DNA of 58,813 bases from Allobosea sp. AAP35. Its GTDB lineage: Bacteria > Pseudomonadota > Alphaproteobacteria > Rhizobiales > Beijerinckiaceae. This document shows, in pieces, positions 1 through 8,015 of the stretch (position 1 is the stretch's first letter; each line of letters begins with the position of its first letter). The stretch is from contig NZ_LJHQ01000073.1 of the NCBI RefSeq assembly GCF_001295925.1, forward strand, positions 1 to 58,813, read 5' to 3'. The notes below the pieces were generated by a model, which was given only the letters and a program-made list of their open reading frames with translations, ran no database searches and was not told the origin of the DNA. The position numbers and the translations under genes are program-made.

Positions 1-412
1 CGGCTACGCGATCGGCCGATCGATCGACGTCAGGCTGACTCTAGCTGCCCCCTGCGCACAGCCATCGAAAAGCGAGGGCCGCCGCCCGGCTGTATCCACC
101 ACACGGACCGCGGCTCGCAATACGCGGCCGGGCGCTACCGGCAAGCTCTCGCCGAACAAGGCCTGGTCGGATCGATCGGGGCGCCGCGGCAATCCCTATG
201 ATAACGCCAAGGCCGAGAGCTTCATGAAAACGCTCAAGGTCGAGGCCGTCTATCCGATGGCCTATGAGACGTTCGACGATGTTGCTGCCGACCTTCCGCG
301 CTTCATCGATCAAGTCTACAACGCCAGCCGACTGTACTCCGCGCTCGGCTATCTCCGTCCGCAGCAGTTCGAGGATCAACACGCCCGGCTCACGGTCAAA
401 ACCGCAGCCTGA
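1..412 (+). pseudogene. IS3-family transposase OrfB, 3' remnant with two frameshifts
   Basis: This is the C-terminal part of an IS3-type DDE integrase, cut by the left edge of the window. The order of family motifs is intact: [12 protein letters not shown] near position 2, then [10 protein letters not shown] (second catalytic Asp) near 97-126, then [16 protein letters not shown] with the catalytic Glu near 191-235, and a normal stop at 410-412. These motifs lie in three frames. Frame changes once within the GCCCC stretch at 47-51 and again in the GGGG run at 178-181, where one G too many puts the Asp and Glu motifs out of frame. Unless both are sequencing errors, no functional transposase can be made. 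Terminal inverted repeats were not identified. Confidence 0.85.
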
Positions 413-849
413 TCCTGTCTACCCGCAGGGGCGCACTCCAATCGCGGACGCGGACACGATGCCAGCCGGGTTCGATAGGGCTGGCGATCATGGCGCTGTC
501 ACCGTGCAAGAGAGGCGACGCAGGACCAGGGCGAGGGGTGAGCTAGCGCGTGAGGGGCACATCCCCCAGACATGCCGGAGACCGGCAACGGCCGCAATTG
601 GCCGGGATTTGCACAGCTTACGACGGCTTTTGACAAGCTGCGCTCGCTACAACGGTGCGCATCGGCGTCTGAAAATTACTGTGAGCATCGGCAGCGATCG
701 TGTTGCGCCGGTGTTGCATGGACCTGCCGGAATCATGTCGTAAGCCGTTGAAATCAATCGAACCGTGTTGCGGGCCGATGCAACGCCAAATCACGGTCTG
801 TTCCCGCTAGGCGGGGCTCTTATCTCTATGATGTTGCTTGAGAAATAGT
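413..849. other. Intergenic stretch without a recognisable gene
   Basis: Between the transposase remnant and the tRNA no open frame has recognisable protein-family features. It may contain the outer end of the insertion element, but no terminal repeat or target duplication could be recognised because the other end lies outside the window. A short CCCGC-TAG-GCGGG hairpin near 805-818 has no T-run and is not called a terminator. Confidence 0.5.
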
Positions 850-926
850 TGGTAGCGGGAGAGGGACTCGAACCCCCGACACGCGGATTATGATTCCGCT
901 GCTCTAACCAGCTGAGCTACCCCGCC
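850..926 (-). tRNA. tRNA with CAT anticodon (probable elongator tRNA-Met)
   Basis: Read on the minus strand, a 77-nt cloverleaf starts GGCGGGGTAGCTCAG and ends TCCCGCTA followed by an encoded CCA (850-852). The anticodon stem GCGGA/TCCGC encloses the loop ATCATAA, giving anticodon CAT, and the T arm contains GGTTCGAGTCC. The acceptor stem pairs with G-U wobbles at its two ends. CAT can be elongator Met, or Ile after lysidine modification. The elongator Met reading is preferred from overall similarity, but sequence alone does not fully settle it. It is not the initiator, which would be expected to have a C1-A72 mismatch. Confidence 0.93.
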
Positions 927-990
927 CCACGGATCGCCGCAAACGGCGATTCATCGGAGGCCGCGATATAGGGGGGCAGGCGTAGAGTCG

Positions 991-1677
991 TCAACCCTCT
1001 GTGGCGGAGAGGCCGTCGATGGCTGGCTGTCCCGAGACGGGAGGAGCGGAAGCGAGCTTGCGCAGCCGCACCACCTTGAAGTAGCCCGCGCCGACATGGA
1101 CGGTCTCGTAGCGCCCCGTCCCGGCGGCCCATCCGGTCAGACGGCTGACCTTGAAATCCGAACTCCAGCCCACCGCGCGGGCGAGCGGTGCGAGCGCGCT
1201 CCAGATCGTGGCAAAGCGGGCGCCGTCATCGACCAGGCGGCTCGAGATGATGATCTCGCCGCCGGGCCTAAGCACGCGGTCCATCTCGGTCAGCGCCTGC
1301 TCGGGATCCGGCACGAGGGTGATCACGAATTGCGCGGTCACCGCGTCGAAGGCCTGGTCGGCGAAGCCGAGCCGGCAGGCATCCATCACCATCAGCCCCC
1401 GGACATGCGACAGATGCTGGCCCGCGACCTTGCTGTTGGCGACCTTCAGCATGTCGAGCGAGAGATCCGCGCCGACAACGCGCGATCCGCGCGCGAAGTA
1501 GGCCAGCGTCAGCCCGGTGCCGACGCCGATCTCGAGGATATCGGGTCCACAGGCGCAGGCAGCCTCGACCGCCTCGCGCTGCGGGCCGGCGAGCAACCGC
1601 TGGTAGATCTTGTCATAGATGCGCGCCCAGACGGCATAGACGCGCTTTTGGCTTTCGAGATGGTCGGACACCGGCAT
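991..1677 (-). CDS. Class I SAM-dependent methyltransferase, PmtA-like
   Basis: A 228-residue Rossmann-fold methyltransferase. Motif I is ILEIGVGTGL (about residues 47-56), an acidic ribose-binding residue follows in VVGADLS, and the later LRPGGEIIISSR strand is typical of UbiE/PmtA-type enzymes. The N-terminal pattern VYAVWARIYDKIYQ resembles the short phosphatidylethanolamine N-methyltransferases of the Rhodobacter type, so phospholipid methylation is a reasonable guess. The substrate cannot be read from sequence. The start lies 45 bp after the mnmA stop on the same strand, so the two are probably co-transcribed. Confidence 0.8.
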   Translation of the reverse strand: MPVSDHLESQKRVYAVWARIYDKIYQRLLAGPQREAVEAACACGPDILEIGVGTGLTLAYFARGSRVVGADLSLDMLKVANSKVAGQHLSHVRGLMVMDACRLGFADQAFDAVTAQFVITLVPDPEQALTEMDRVLRPGGEIIISSRLVDDGARFATIWSALAPLARAVGWSSDFKVSRLTGWAAGTGRYETVHVGAGYFKVVRLRKLASAPPVSGQPAIDGLSATEG

Positions 1678-1722
1678 CGGGCGGCTCGTGGGATGGGGCG
1701 TTGCAGGGGCCTGCGGCGGTTT

Positions 1723-2910
1723 TCAGGACACCGCCAAAGCCGCGCCTTGCCACGCCGCGGGCAGCGGCAGCGGTGGCCGGATGATGGTGCCGCCGCCGAG
1801 CACGCGCGCACCGGGGCCGGCATCGGCATAGATCACGCAGGCCTGGCCGGGCGAAACACCCTCCTCGTCCGAGGCGAGCTCGACCTTGAGGCCGTCGGCG
1901 TCGCGCAGCAGCCGCGCCGCCCGGGGCGCCCGGGTCGAGCGCACGCGCACGGCGACGTCCAGCCCATCTGGCGGAATGGCGTCGAGCGCGGTTTCGCCGA
2001 GCCAGTTCAGGTCGCGCAGCCTGACCTCGCGGATGGCGAGCGCTTCGCGCGGCCCGACGATGACACGGGCGTCGTCGGCGTCGAGACGCAGCACATAGAG
2101 CGGCTCGGGCGTGCTCAGCCCAAGGCCCTTGCGCTGGCCGACAGTGTAACGCAGCACGCCGTCATGGCGGCCAAGCACGCGGCCATCGAGATGGACGATG
2201 TCGCCGGGGCGCGCGGCGCCGGGCTTCAGCTTCTCGATGACATCCGCATAGCGGCCATTGGGCACGAAGCAGATGTCCTGGCTGTCGGGCTTGTCGGCGA
2301 TGCCGAGGCCGAGTTCGGCCGCGAGCGCCCGGGTCTGGGCCTTGTCGATATGGCCGAGCGGGAAGCGCAGCAGGTCGAGCTGTTCCTGCGTCGTCGCGTA
2401 GAGGAAATAGCTCTGGTCGCGATTGGCGTCGGCGGCGCGGAAGAGCCCGCGATGGCCGTCGGGCAATTCGCGCGAGACGACGTAATGGCCCGTCGCCAGC
2501 GCGTCCGCGCCGAGCTCACGGGCGAGCCCGAGCAGATCCTGGAACTTGACCGTCCGGTTGCACTCTACGCAGGGGATCGGGGTCTCGCCCGCAAGATAGC
2601 TCTCGGCGAAACGCTCGATCACCGCATCGCGGAAGCGGCTCTCATAGTCGAGAACGTAATGAGGAATGCCGATCTGCTCGGCGACGCGGCGGGCATCGTG
2701 GATATCCTGCCCGGCACAGCAGGAGCCGGCGCGGTGGACCGCCGCGCCGTGGTCGTAGAGCTGGAGCGTGACGCCGATCACCTCAAAGCCCTGGCGCTGC
2801 AGCAGGGCCGCGACGACGGAGGAATCGACGCCGCCCGACATGGCCGCGACCACGCGCGTCGCCGCTGGTGCCTTGGCGATGTCGAGGGAGTTGCGCGGCG
2901 TCGTCATCAA
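1723..2910 (-). CDS. mnmA: tRNA-specific 2-thiouridylase MnmA
   Basis: MnmA installs the 2-thio group on U34 of the Lys, Glu and Gln tRNAs, adenylating the base and taking sulfur from a persulfide relay. The 395-residue protein has the N-type ATP pyrophosphatase loop SGGVDSS near residue 25. Two cysteine contexts expected of the family are present: [10 protein letters not shown] (nucleophile) and [13 protein letters not shown] (persulfide cysteine). The TGHY motif is also present, and the length is normal. The start lies on the opposite strand to fliK with about 230 bp between them, and the gene leads into the methyltransferase downstream. Confidence 0.96.
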   Translation of the reverse strand: MMTTPRNSLDIAKAPAATRVVAAMSGGVDSSVVAALLQRQGFEVIGVTLQLYDHGAAVHRAGSCCAGQDIHDARRVAEQIGIPHYVLDYESRFRDAVIERFAESYLAGETPIPCVECNRTVKFQDLLGLARELGADALATGHYVVSRELPDGHRGLFRAADANRDQSYFLYATTQEQLDLLRFPLGHIDKAQTRALAAELGLGIADKPDSQDICFVPNGRYADVIEKLKPGAARPGDIVHLDGRVLGRHDGVLRYTVGQRKGLGLSTPEPLYVLRLDADDARVIVGPREALAIREVRLRDLNWLGETALDAIPPDGLDVAVRVRSTRAPRAARLLRDADGLKVELASDEEGVSPGQACVIYADAGPGARVLGGGTIIRPPLPLPAAWQGAALAVS

Positions 2911-3144
2911 AAACTTGCCAATTCCAGCGTGGAAGCAGAGCCAAGCCCGGCTCTATACCGGCTTTGGCGCGAAGCTGCCAGCCGCGATGGGCAAAAGCTG
3001 CCGGCCGGCGGTCGCTGCGTGGCTGTTCTTGCCGTCGGTCAGCCCCTGTCTCAAAGCTAAGCCATTGAAAACACGGATATGGCTTCTGGCTTGGGCTTTG
3101 CTGGATTGCGCTGCGGGCCTTGTGCCCCCTGTGCGGACGAAACG

Positions 3145-4635
3145 ATGTCGATACAGCCAATCTCCCGTTCAGCGTCCGTGGCCGAGCCCATGGTTCAGCG
3201 TCAGCGCCCGACCGAGCGCGATGCGGGCGGCAGCCGGGAGAGCTTCGTTCTGCCCCAGGACGAGTCCGCTCGGGAACCCGCGAGGCCGGCCCGCGAGACA
3301 GGGAAAGACCAGACCCGCGATACCACCGAGCCGCGTCGCGAGCCTGCCGAACCGCGTCGTTCCGCCGATCGGTCGCCGGGAGCCGAGGCACGAGCGGAAT
3401 CCGCGCAGGACAATCAGCCGCCCCAAGCCGCCGAGCCCGGCACGAAGACAGCAGCATCCGATGCCGCAAAGACGGACGCAGTGAAGACGGAACCAGCCGG
3501 GGCCGTCGAGCAGGCTGCCGGCATCGCGCCGTCCGTGCCGCCGGCGCTGTCGAACCTGGACATCGTTGCGCTGGTCAGCATCGCCAATGCGGCTCAGGCC
3601 GACGGCCAGCAGACCAATCCGAGCCCGACGGGTCCCGGCGAGACCGAAGCTGTCTTGGACGACAGCGGTGCTGGCGAAGCGAGCGAGATCCTCGGCGCCG
3701 CCGAGCCGAAAGCCGAGAGCGTCGGCGAGCTCCCCGCGCCGGTGGGGCCCATGCTGGTGAACACCCCGGCCGTTCCCGGTGCGACGCTTCCGATTGCGTT
3801 TGCAATGGAGGCAGGCCCGGCGGAGGGCGCCAGCGTGAGCAATCTGCCGTCAGGAACGGCTGCGCCGGTCAGCACCCTTGGCCAACCCCAGACGTCGCCA
3901 GCCCAGGAGCCAAACGCCGCGATGGCGGCAGGCACCAAGCCCGGCGCCGTCGCGACCGCCGAAGCGGGGTCGGCGTCGCCGGCAAGCGATATCGTCGCGT
4001 CCCCGGGCGTGCCGACCACCACCTCAGCCGAGGTCAAGCCAAGCGACGTTCTGCAGCAGGGCGTCAGCCTGATCGACCTTTCAGGTCTCAACCAGCAGGC
4101 GGCCCGACCGGAATCGCCGCGCCTCCTGACGATGCCCGAGCCGATCGCGGCCTCGGGGCAAGTGGCCCTGCCAGGGCAGGGCGGCCATGCGGAAAGTCAG
4201 CCGACGCCGCTGCATGTGCTGCCGATCGAGATCGGCCTGCGAGCGCTGGCAGGCGCCCGGCAGTTCGACATCAGGCTCGACCCCGGCGAACTTGGCCGGG
4301 TCGATGTCAATCTCTCGATTGCCGACAATGGCGAGGTCACGGCGAAGATGGTCGTCGATCGCGTCGAAACCTTGCATCTGCTGCAGCGCGATTCCCGCAT
4401 GCTGGAGCGCGCCTTCGAGCAGGCGGGTCTGAAACCGTCGGATGCGGGTGTCGATATCAGCCTGCGCGATCCCGCCGACCAGTCAGGCTTCCGCCAAAGC
4501 CGGCAAGACGAGCCGCCGCAGCGTCCCCGCATGCGTGCCGACGGCTCCCAGGCGGGCGAGGACATGCCCGTTTCCGTGTCGCCCACATCCGTCGTCCGCT
4601 ATGTCCGCCTCGGCGGCGTGGATCTCAGCATCTGA
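3145..4635 (+). CDS. fliK: Flagellar hook-length control protein FliK
   Basis: FliK measures hook length and triggers the substrate switch of the flagellar export gate. The first ~350 residues are a low-complexity, Ala/Pro/Glu-rich linker, as expected for this poorly conserved part. The C-terminal ~120 residues carry the conserved hook-length domain, including LRALAGARQFDIRLDPGELG and a following V-DRVETLHLLQRD segment. ATG 3145 (MSIQPISRS) is chosen over ATG 3079, because the intervening 22 codons are Cys-rich and unlike a FliK N terminus. Neither start has a strong ribosome site. flgD follows after 15 bp, which supports the assignment. Confidence 0.85.
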   Translation: MSIQPISRSASVAEPMVQRQRPTERDAGGSRESFVLPQDESAREPARPARETGKDQTRDTTEPRREPAEPRRSADRSPGAEARAESAQDNQPPQAAEPGTKTAASDAAKTDAVKTEPAGAVEQAAGIAPSVPPALSNLDIVALVSIANAAQADGQQTNPSPTGPGETEAVLDDSGAGEASEILGAAEPKAESVGELPAPVGPMLVNTPAVPGATLPIAFAMEAGPAEGASVSNLPSGTAAPVSTLGQPQTSPAQEPNAAMAAGTKPGAVATAEAGSASPASDIVASPGVPTTTSAEVKPSDVLQQGVSLIDLSGLNQQAARPESPRLLTMPEPIAASGQVALPGQGGHAESQPTPLHVLPIEIGLRALAGARQFDIRLDPGELGRVDVNLSIADNGEVTAKMVVDRVETLHLLQRDSRMLERAFEQAGLKPSDAGVDISLRDPADQSGFRQSRQDEPPQRPRMRADGSQAGEDMPVSVSPTSVVRYVRLGGVDLSI

Positions 4636-4650
4636 CAGAGGAGGAGCGCC

Positions 4651-5325
4651 ATGACCGTCTCCAACACCACCAGCGCGACCAGCACTGCGGCCACGACGAC
4701 CACCGCGAGCACCGTCTCGGGTGGCGCCGCGATCGCCGAGAATTTCGACCAGTTCCTGACGCTGCTGACGACGCAGCTGAAGAACCAGTCGCCGCTCGAC
4801 CCGCTCGACACCAACCAGTTCACCTCTCAGCTGGTCCAGTTTGCCGGCGTCGAGCAGCAGCTCAAGACCAACCAGACGCTGACCTCGCTGCTCAGCCTGA
4901 ACTCGGCGGGCACGGCGACGAGCGCGGTTGGCTTCATCGGCTCGACCATCACCGCCGATGGTGCAACGACACGGCTCGAAGGCGACAAGGCCGAGTGGCA
5001 GCTCAACGTCCCGCGCGGCGGCACAGCGACGATCACGATCAAGGATGCCAAGGGCAGCATCGTGCAGACGCAGACGAGATCGCTCGTCGCCGGCGATCAG
5101 ACCTTTAGCTGGGACGGCACGACCTCGACGACGCAGAAGGCCGCGCCCGGCGAATACACGATCACGGTCGACGCCAGGGATACGGCGGGGGCGGCGATGA
5201 CGGCCACGACCAAGATCAGCGGTGTCGTCGATGGCGTCGATTTCACCGGCTCGATCCCGACGCTCAAGATCGGGGCGATCAGCGTGCCGATCGACCAGGT
5301 CAAGAGCGTCGTGCGTCAGCAGTAA
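4651..5325 (+). CDS. flgD: Flagellar hook capping protein FlgD
   Basis: FlgD forms the cap on which hook subunits (FlgE) assemble. The 224-residue protein shows the family signature after a Ser/Thr-rich N terminus: FDQFLTLLTTQLKNQSPLDP, then TNQFTSQLVQFAGVEQQ. The later GDQTFSWDGT region belongs to the FlgD Ig/tudor-like domain. The initiator ATG is preceded by GAGGAG at good spacing. It sits directly behind fliK, a common pairing in Alphaproteobacteria. Confidence 0.95.
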   Translation: MTVSNTTSATSTAATTTTASTVSGGAAIAENFDQFLTLLTTQLKNQSPLDPLDTNQFTSQLVQFAGVEQQLKTNQTLTSLLSLNSAGTATSAVGFIGSTITADGATTRLEGDKAEWQLNVPRGGTATITIKDAKGSIVQTQTRSLVAGDQTFSWDGTTSTTQKAAPGEYTITVDARDTAGAAMTATTKISGVVDGVDFTGSIPTLKIGAISVPIDQVKSVVRQQ

Positions 5326-5362
5326 GGCCGAATCACCAATGTCGAAACCCTGTCGCTTCGCC

Positions 5363-5377
5363 TTAGGCAATTCTTAA
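5363..5377 (+). promoter_or_regulatory. Predicted CtrA box upstream of sciP
   Basis: TTAG-GCAATTC-TTAA matches the CtrA consensus TTAA-N7-TTAA with one mismatch, 55 bp before the sciP ATG. CtrA activation of sciP is known in Caulobacter. Binding here is inferred from the motif only. Confidence 0.55.
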
Positions 5378-5431
5378 AGCGGCAGGCCTATGCTCAGCAC
5401 AAGTAGCTCTGTTGAGTTGTGTGAGTGTATC

Positions 5432-5707
5432 ATGAGCGAGCCGTTGCGACCGCGGGTGAAGTATGTGATCGGGCCGGACGGCAGTCCGCTGACGATCGCC
5501 GATCTCCCACCGATGAATACCCGCCGCTGGGTGATCCGGCGCAAGGCGGAGGTCGTGGCAGCCGTGCGCGGCGGTCTGCTCAGCCTCGAAGAGGCCTGCC
5601 AGCGCTATACGTTGACCGTCGATGAATTCCTGAGTTGGCAGATGTCGATCGACCAGCATGGCCTCGCCGGCCTGCGGACGACCCGGATTCAGCATTACCG
5701 CCAGTAA
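5432..5707 (+). CDS. sciP: CtrA inhibitor SciP (DUF1153)
   Basis: SciP is a small helix-turn-helix protein that binds CtrA at promoters and blocks transcription activation, helping to time CtrA-dependent genes in the cell cycle. The 91-residue product contains the nearly invariant DUF1153 segments VKYVIGPDGSPLTIADLPP, RWVIRRKAEVVAAVRGGLLS and HGLAGLRTTRIQ. ATG 5432 is used because family members begin just before VKYVIG. An upstream in-frame ATG at 5390 would add 14 atypical residues. It follows flgD by 106 bp with its own predicted CtrA box. Confidence 0.95.
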   Translation: MSEPLRPRVKYVIGPDGSPLTIADLPPMNTRRWVIRRKAEVVAAVRGGLLSLEEACQRYTLTVDEFLSWQMSIDQHGLAGLRTTRIQHYRQ

Positions 5708-5804
5708 CCGCGTCGGATTCATACGGGTTAGACGAGGCGTCGGTCCCCCCGGGACCGGCGCCTTGCGCGTTGATGAGGTCAACACGAGGACACCGATCCG
5801 CCCA

Positions 5805-5828
5805 GCAAAAGGCCCGCCGAAGCGGGCC
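5805..5828 (-). terminator. Intrinsic terminator
   Basis: On the minus strand GGCCCGC-TTCG-GCGGGCC is followed by TTTTGC: a perfect 7-bp stem with a stable TTCG tetraloop and a short U-run. It lies 73 bp beyond the stop of the tiny minus-strand gene ending at 5901 and could also stop read-through from sciP. Confidence 0.7.
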
Positions 5829-5900
5829 TGTTCAGGTTGGTTCGATCGGCTGGCTCACCTCGTGTTCTTCCGTGTTAGCCAAAAGCCGCCGACCGCTCGA

Positions 5901-5990
5901 TCATTCCCAATCCCGTATCGGTGCACGCTCCACCAGTTCGAGAAAGATGGCCGCGCAGGCGAGCCAGACAATGCCACTCCAGATCAGCAT
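5901..5990 (-). CDS. Tiny single-span membrane protein (29 aa)
   Basis: A 29-codon reading frame encodes MLIWSGIVWLACAAIFLELV followed by ERAPIRDWE, i.e. one hydrophobic segment and a charged C-terminal tail. It has an almost ideal ribosome site, GAGGAGGAATGG immediately before the ATG, and a hairpin terminator downstream at 5805-5828. These two signals make it far more convincing than a chance frame of this size. No family is recognised. It lies in the otherwise empty interval between sciP and fliF. An N-terminally longer in-frame version (to 6212) has an Arg-rich, noncoding-looking extension and is not favoured. Confidence 0.55.
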   Translation of the reverse strand: MLIWSGIVWLACAAIFLELVERAPIRDWE

Positions 5991-6234
5991 CCATTCCTCC
6001 TCAGATGCATCCTTCTTGTCGTTGCCGCACGCAACGCAACCCACAACTGACACGCTAACATTATGAACCCGTTTCCACAGCCGCCTCTTCAAATTTGATT
6101 GAACGGTCGAACGAAGACCACACCGGCTCATGCGAAACGGGGTCGCCCGCCCGGTTCGACGGCGTGCCGGAACGCCTTTGCCCCAGCTGCGCGAGCCGCA
6201 GGCGAACGACAATCTTTCGGCCCATCCGGCAAAA

Positions 6235-6249
6235 TTAACCGGGCGCTAA
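6235..6249 (+). promoter_or_regulatory. Predicted CtrA box upstream of fliF
   Basis: TTAA-CCGGGCG-CTAA matches TTAA-N7-TTAA with one mismatch, 76 bp before the GTG chosen for fliF. The fliF operon is a direct CtrA target in Caulobacter. If the box overlaps the -35 region, transcription would start near 6275-6285, after the alternative TTG start at 6268, which argues for GTG 6325. Confidence 0.55.
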
Positions 6250-6324
6250 CCACGCACCGGGAAAAACTTGCCTAGTGAGCCGTTCCCAGAGCGGCCATGG
6301 CGGCTTTGTGAAACGGATTGCGGC

Positions 6325-8001
6325 GTGAGCGGTATCGTCCAACAGTTCCAGCGATTCGGCGCGGCGCGCCTGGCGGCCATGCTTGCGGTCACGCTCGCGC
6401 TTGTCGGCTTCTTCGGCTTCGTCATGCTGCGAATGTCCCAGCCGGCCATGAGCGTGCTGTTCTCCGATCTCTCGCAGCAGGATGTCAGTGCGATTCTCAA
6501 GGATCTCGACACGCGCGGGGTCAAATACGAGCTACGCGGTGACGGCCAGACCATCCTGGTGGACAAGACCGTCGTGCCGCGCCTGCGCCTCGACCTCGCC
6601 AGCAAGGGTATCCCGGCCGGCGGCGGCGTCGGCTACGAGATCTTCGACAAGGGCGATGCCTTCTCCTCGACCAGCTTCGTGCAAAACATCAACCATCTGC
6701 GCGCGCTCGAGGGCGAACTCTCGCGCACCATCCGGTCGATCAGCCGCGTGCAGGCGGCGCGCGTGCATCTCGTCATTCCCGAAAAGCGCCTGTTCGAGCG
6801 CGATCGCGAGCCGCCGCGCGCCTCGATCGCGCTCAAGCTCGCCGGCGACCTCGATGCGGCGCAGGTCCGCGCGGTGCGCCATCTCGTCTCTTCGGCCGTG
6901 GACGGGCTGAAGCCCGAGCGCGTCTCGATCGTCGACGAGCGCGGCCGGCTTCTGGCCGACGGCGCCCAGAGCGAAAATGGCATCGCCGGGCTGGGCATCG
7001 AAGAGCGGCAGGTCGGCATCGAGAAGCGCCTGAAGCTGCAGATCGAGGACATCGTCGCCAGCATCGTGGGCCATGGTCGGGCGCGCGTGCAGGTTTCGGC
7101 GGCGCTCGACAGCAATCGCATCGAAAGCCGCTCGGAGACGTTCGATCCCGAGAGCCGGGTCGTGCGCTCCAGCCAGAATCGCACCGAGGCATCGACCACC
7201 ACCGAGGGCGGTGGCGCGGTCACGGTCGGCAACGAGCTGCCGGGCGCGCAGCAGGGCCAGGGCGGCAACGCCGCGCCCAAGGATTCCTCCCAGAAGAACG
7301 AGGAAGTCGTCAATTACGAGATCTCGCGCACCACCCGCACCGAGGTGCTGGAGGGCGGGCGCGTCAAGAAGCTGTCCGTTGCCGTGCTGGTGGACGGCAC
7401 CTATACGCGCAACCCCGCCGGGGAAATTGCCTACCAGCCGCGCAGCAATGAGGAGCTGGAGCGTATCGGCCAACTCGTGCGCACCGCAGTGGGCTTCGAC
7501 GATGCACGCGGCGACAAGATCGAAGTCGTCAATCTGCGCTTCGCCGAAGCGCCTCCGGCCGTGACCGATCTGGTCGAGCAGAGCCTGATGCAGCAGCTCC
7601 TCTCCTTCACCAAGGAGGATCTGGTCCGCTTCGCCGAGCTCGGGGTCATCTCACTTCTGGTGCTGATGGTGCTCATGGTGGTCGTGCGGCCGCTGCTCAA
7701 GCAGGTGCTGGCACCAGAACAGGGAGCCGCGCGGATGATCCCCTCATTCATGCGCAATGGGGTGATGGTGGCGGGGGATGAACTGACCGGCGATCCAGCC
7801 GGCCAGCGGGCGCTGACGTCCCCATCCGACGGGCTCCCCATGCCCAGCGAGGCGCCGTCGGAGCGGATGCTGGCGGTCGCGCAGATCAAGGGTCAGCTCA
7901 AGGCCCAGTCGGTCGAGAAAATCGGGCAGATGGTCGCGCAGAATCCGGCCGACAGCGTCGCGGTCCTGCGGGGCTGGATCCACGAAAGAGCCGCGGCATG
8001 A
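6325..8001 (+). CDS. fliF: Flagellar MS-ring protein FliF
   Basis: FliF builds the MS ring, the inner-membrane platform of the flagellar motor and export gate. The protein (about 558 residues from GTG 6325) has an N-terminal membrane segment (LAVTLALVGFFGFVML) and the ring-building motifs FSDLSQQD, ASKGIPAGGGVGYEIFD and RVHLVIPEK. A low-complexity loop, a second membrane segment (GVISLLVLMVLMVVVRPLL) and a cytosolic FliG-binding tail complete it. A TTG at 6268 is an alternative start giving 577 residues. It heads the fliF-fliG-flbE-fliN-flbD operon, the same order as in Caulobacter. Confidence 0.96.
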   Translation: MSGIVQQFQRFGAARLAAMLAVTLALVGFFGFVMLRMSQPAMSVLFSDLSQQDVSAILKDLDTRGVKYELRGDGQTILVDKTVVPRLRLDLASKGIPAGGGVGYEIFDKGDAFSSTSFVQNINHLRALEGELSRTIRSISRVQAARVHLVIPEKRLFERDREPPRASIALKLAGDLDAAQVRAVRHLVSSAVDGLKPERVSIVDERGRLLADGAQSENGIAGLGIEERQVGIEKRLKLQIEDIVASIVGHGRARVQVSAALDSNRIESRSETFDPESRVVRSSQNRTEASTTTEGGGAVTVGNELPGAQQGQGGNAAPKDSSQKNEEVVNYEISRTTRTEVLEGGRVKKLSVAVLVDGTYTRNPAGEIAYQPRSNEELERIGQLVRTAVGFDDARGDKIEVVNLRFAEAPPAVTDLVEQSLMQQLLSFTKEDLVRFAELGVISLLVLMVLMVVVRPLLKQVLAPEQGAARMIPSFMRNGVMVAGDELTGDPAGQRALTSPSDGLPMPSEAPSERMLAVAQIKGQLKAQSVEKIGQMVAQNPADSVAVLRGWIHERAAA

Positions 8002-8015
8002 CGGGTTTCTGAGCC

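Noticed and set aside
850..926. tRNA-Ile with lysidine-modified CAT anticodon
   Set aside because: Cannot be excluded, but the body looks more like alphaproteobacterial elongator tRNA-Met; left as an alternative.
1096..3060. 654-codon open frame on the plus strand
   Set aside because: It is antisense to mnmA and the methyltransferase, His/Asp/Arg-rich without domain features; a codon-bias shadow common in GC-rich DNA.
3000..3060. Possible sigma-54 promoter before fliK (GTGGCTGTTCTTGCC)
   Set aside because: Spacing between GG and GC is 8, not the required 10.
5901..6212. 103-aa version of the small minus-strand protein
   Set aside because: The extra N-terminal 74 residues are Arg-rich and unlike a protein, whereas the internal ATG has a near-perfect ribosome site.
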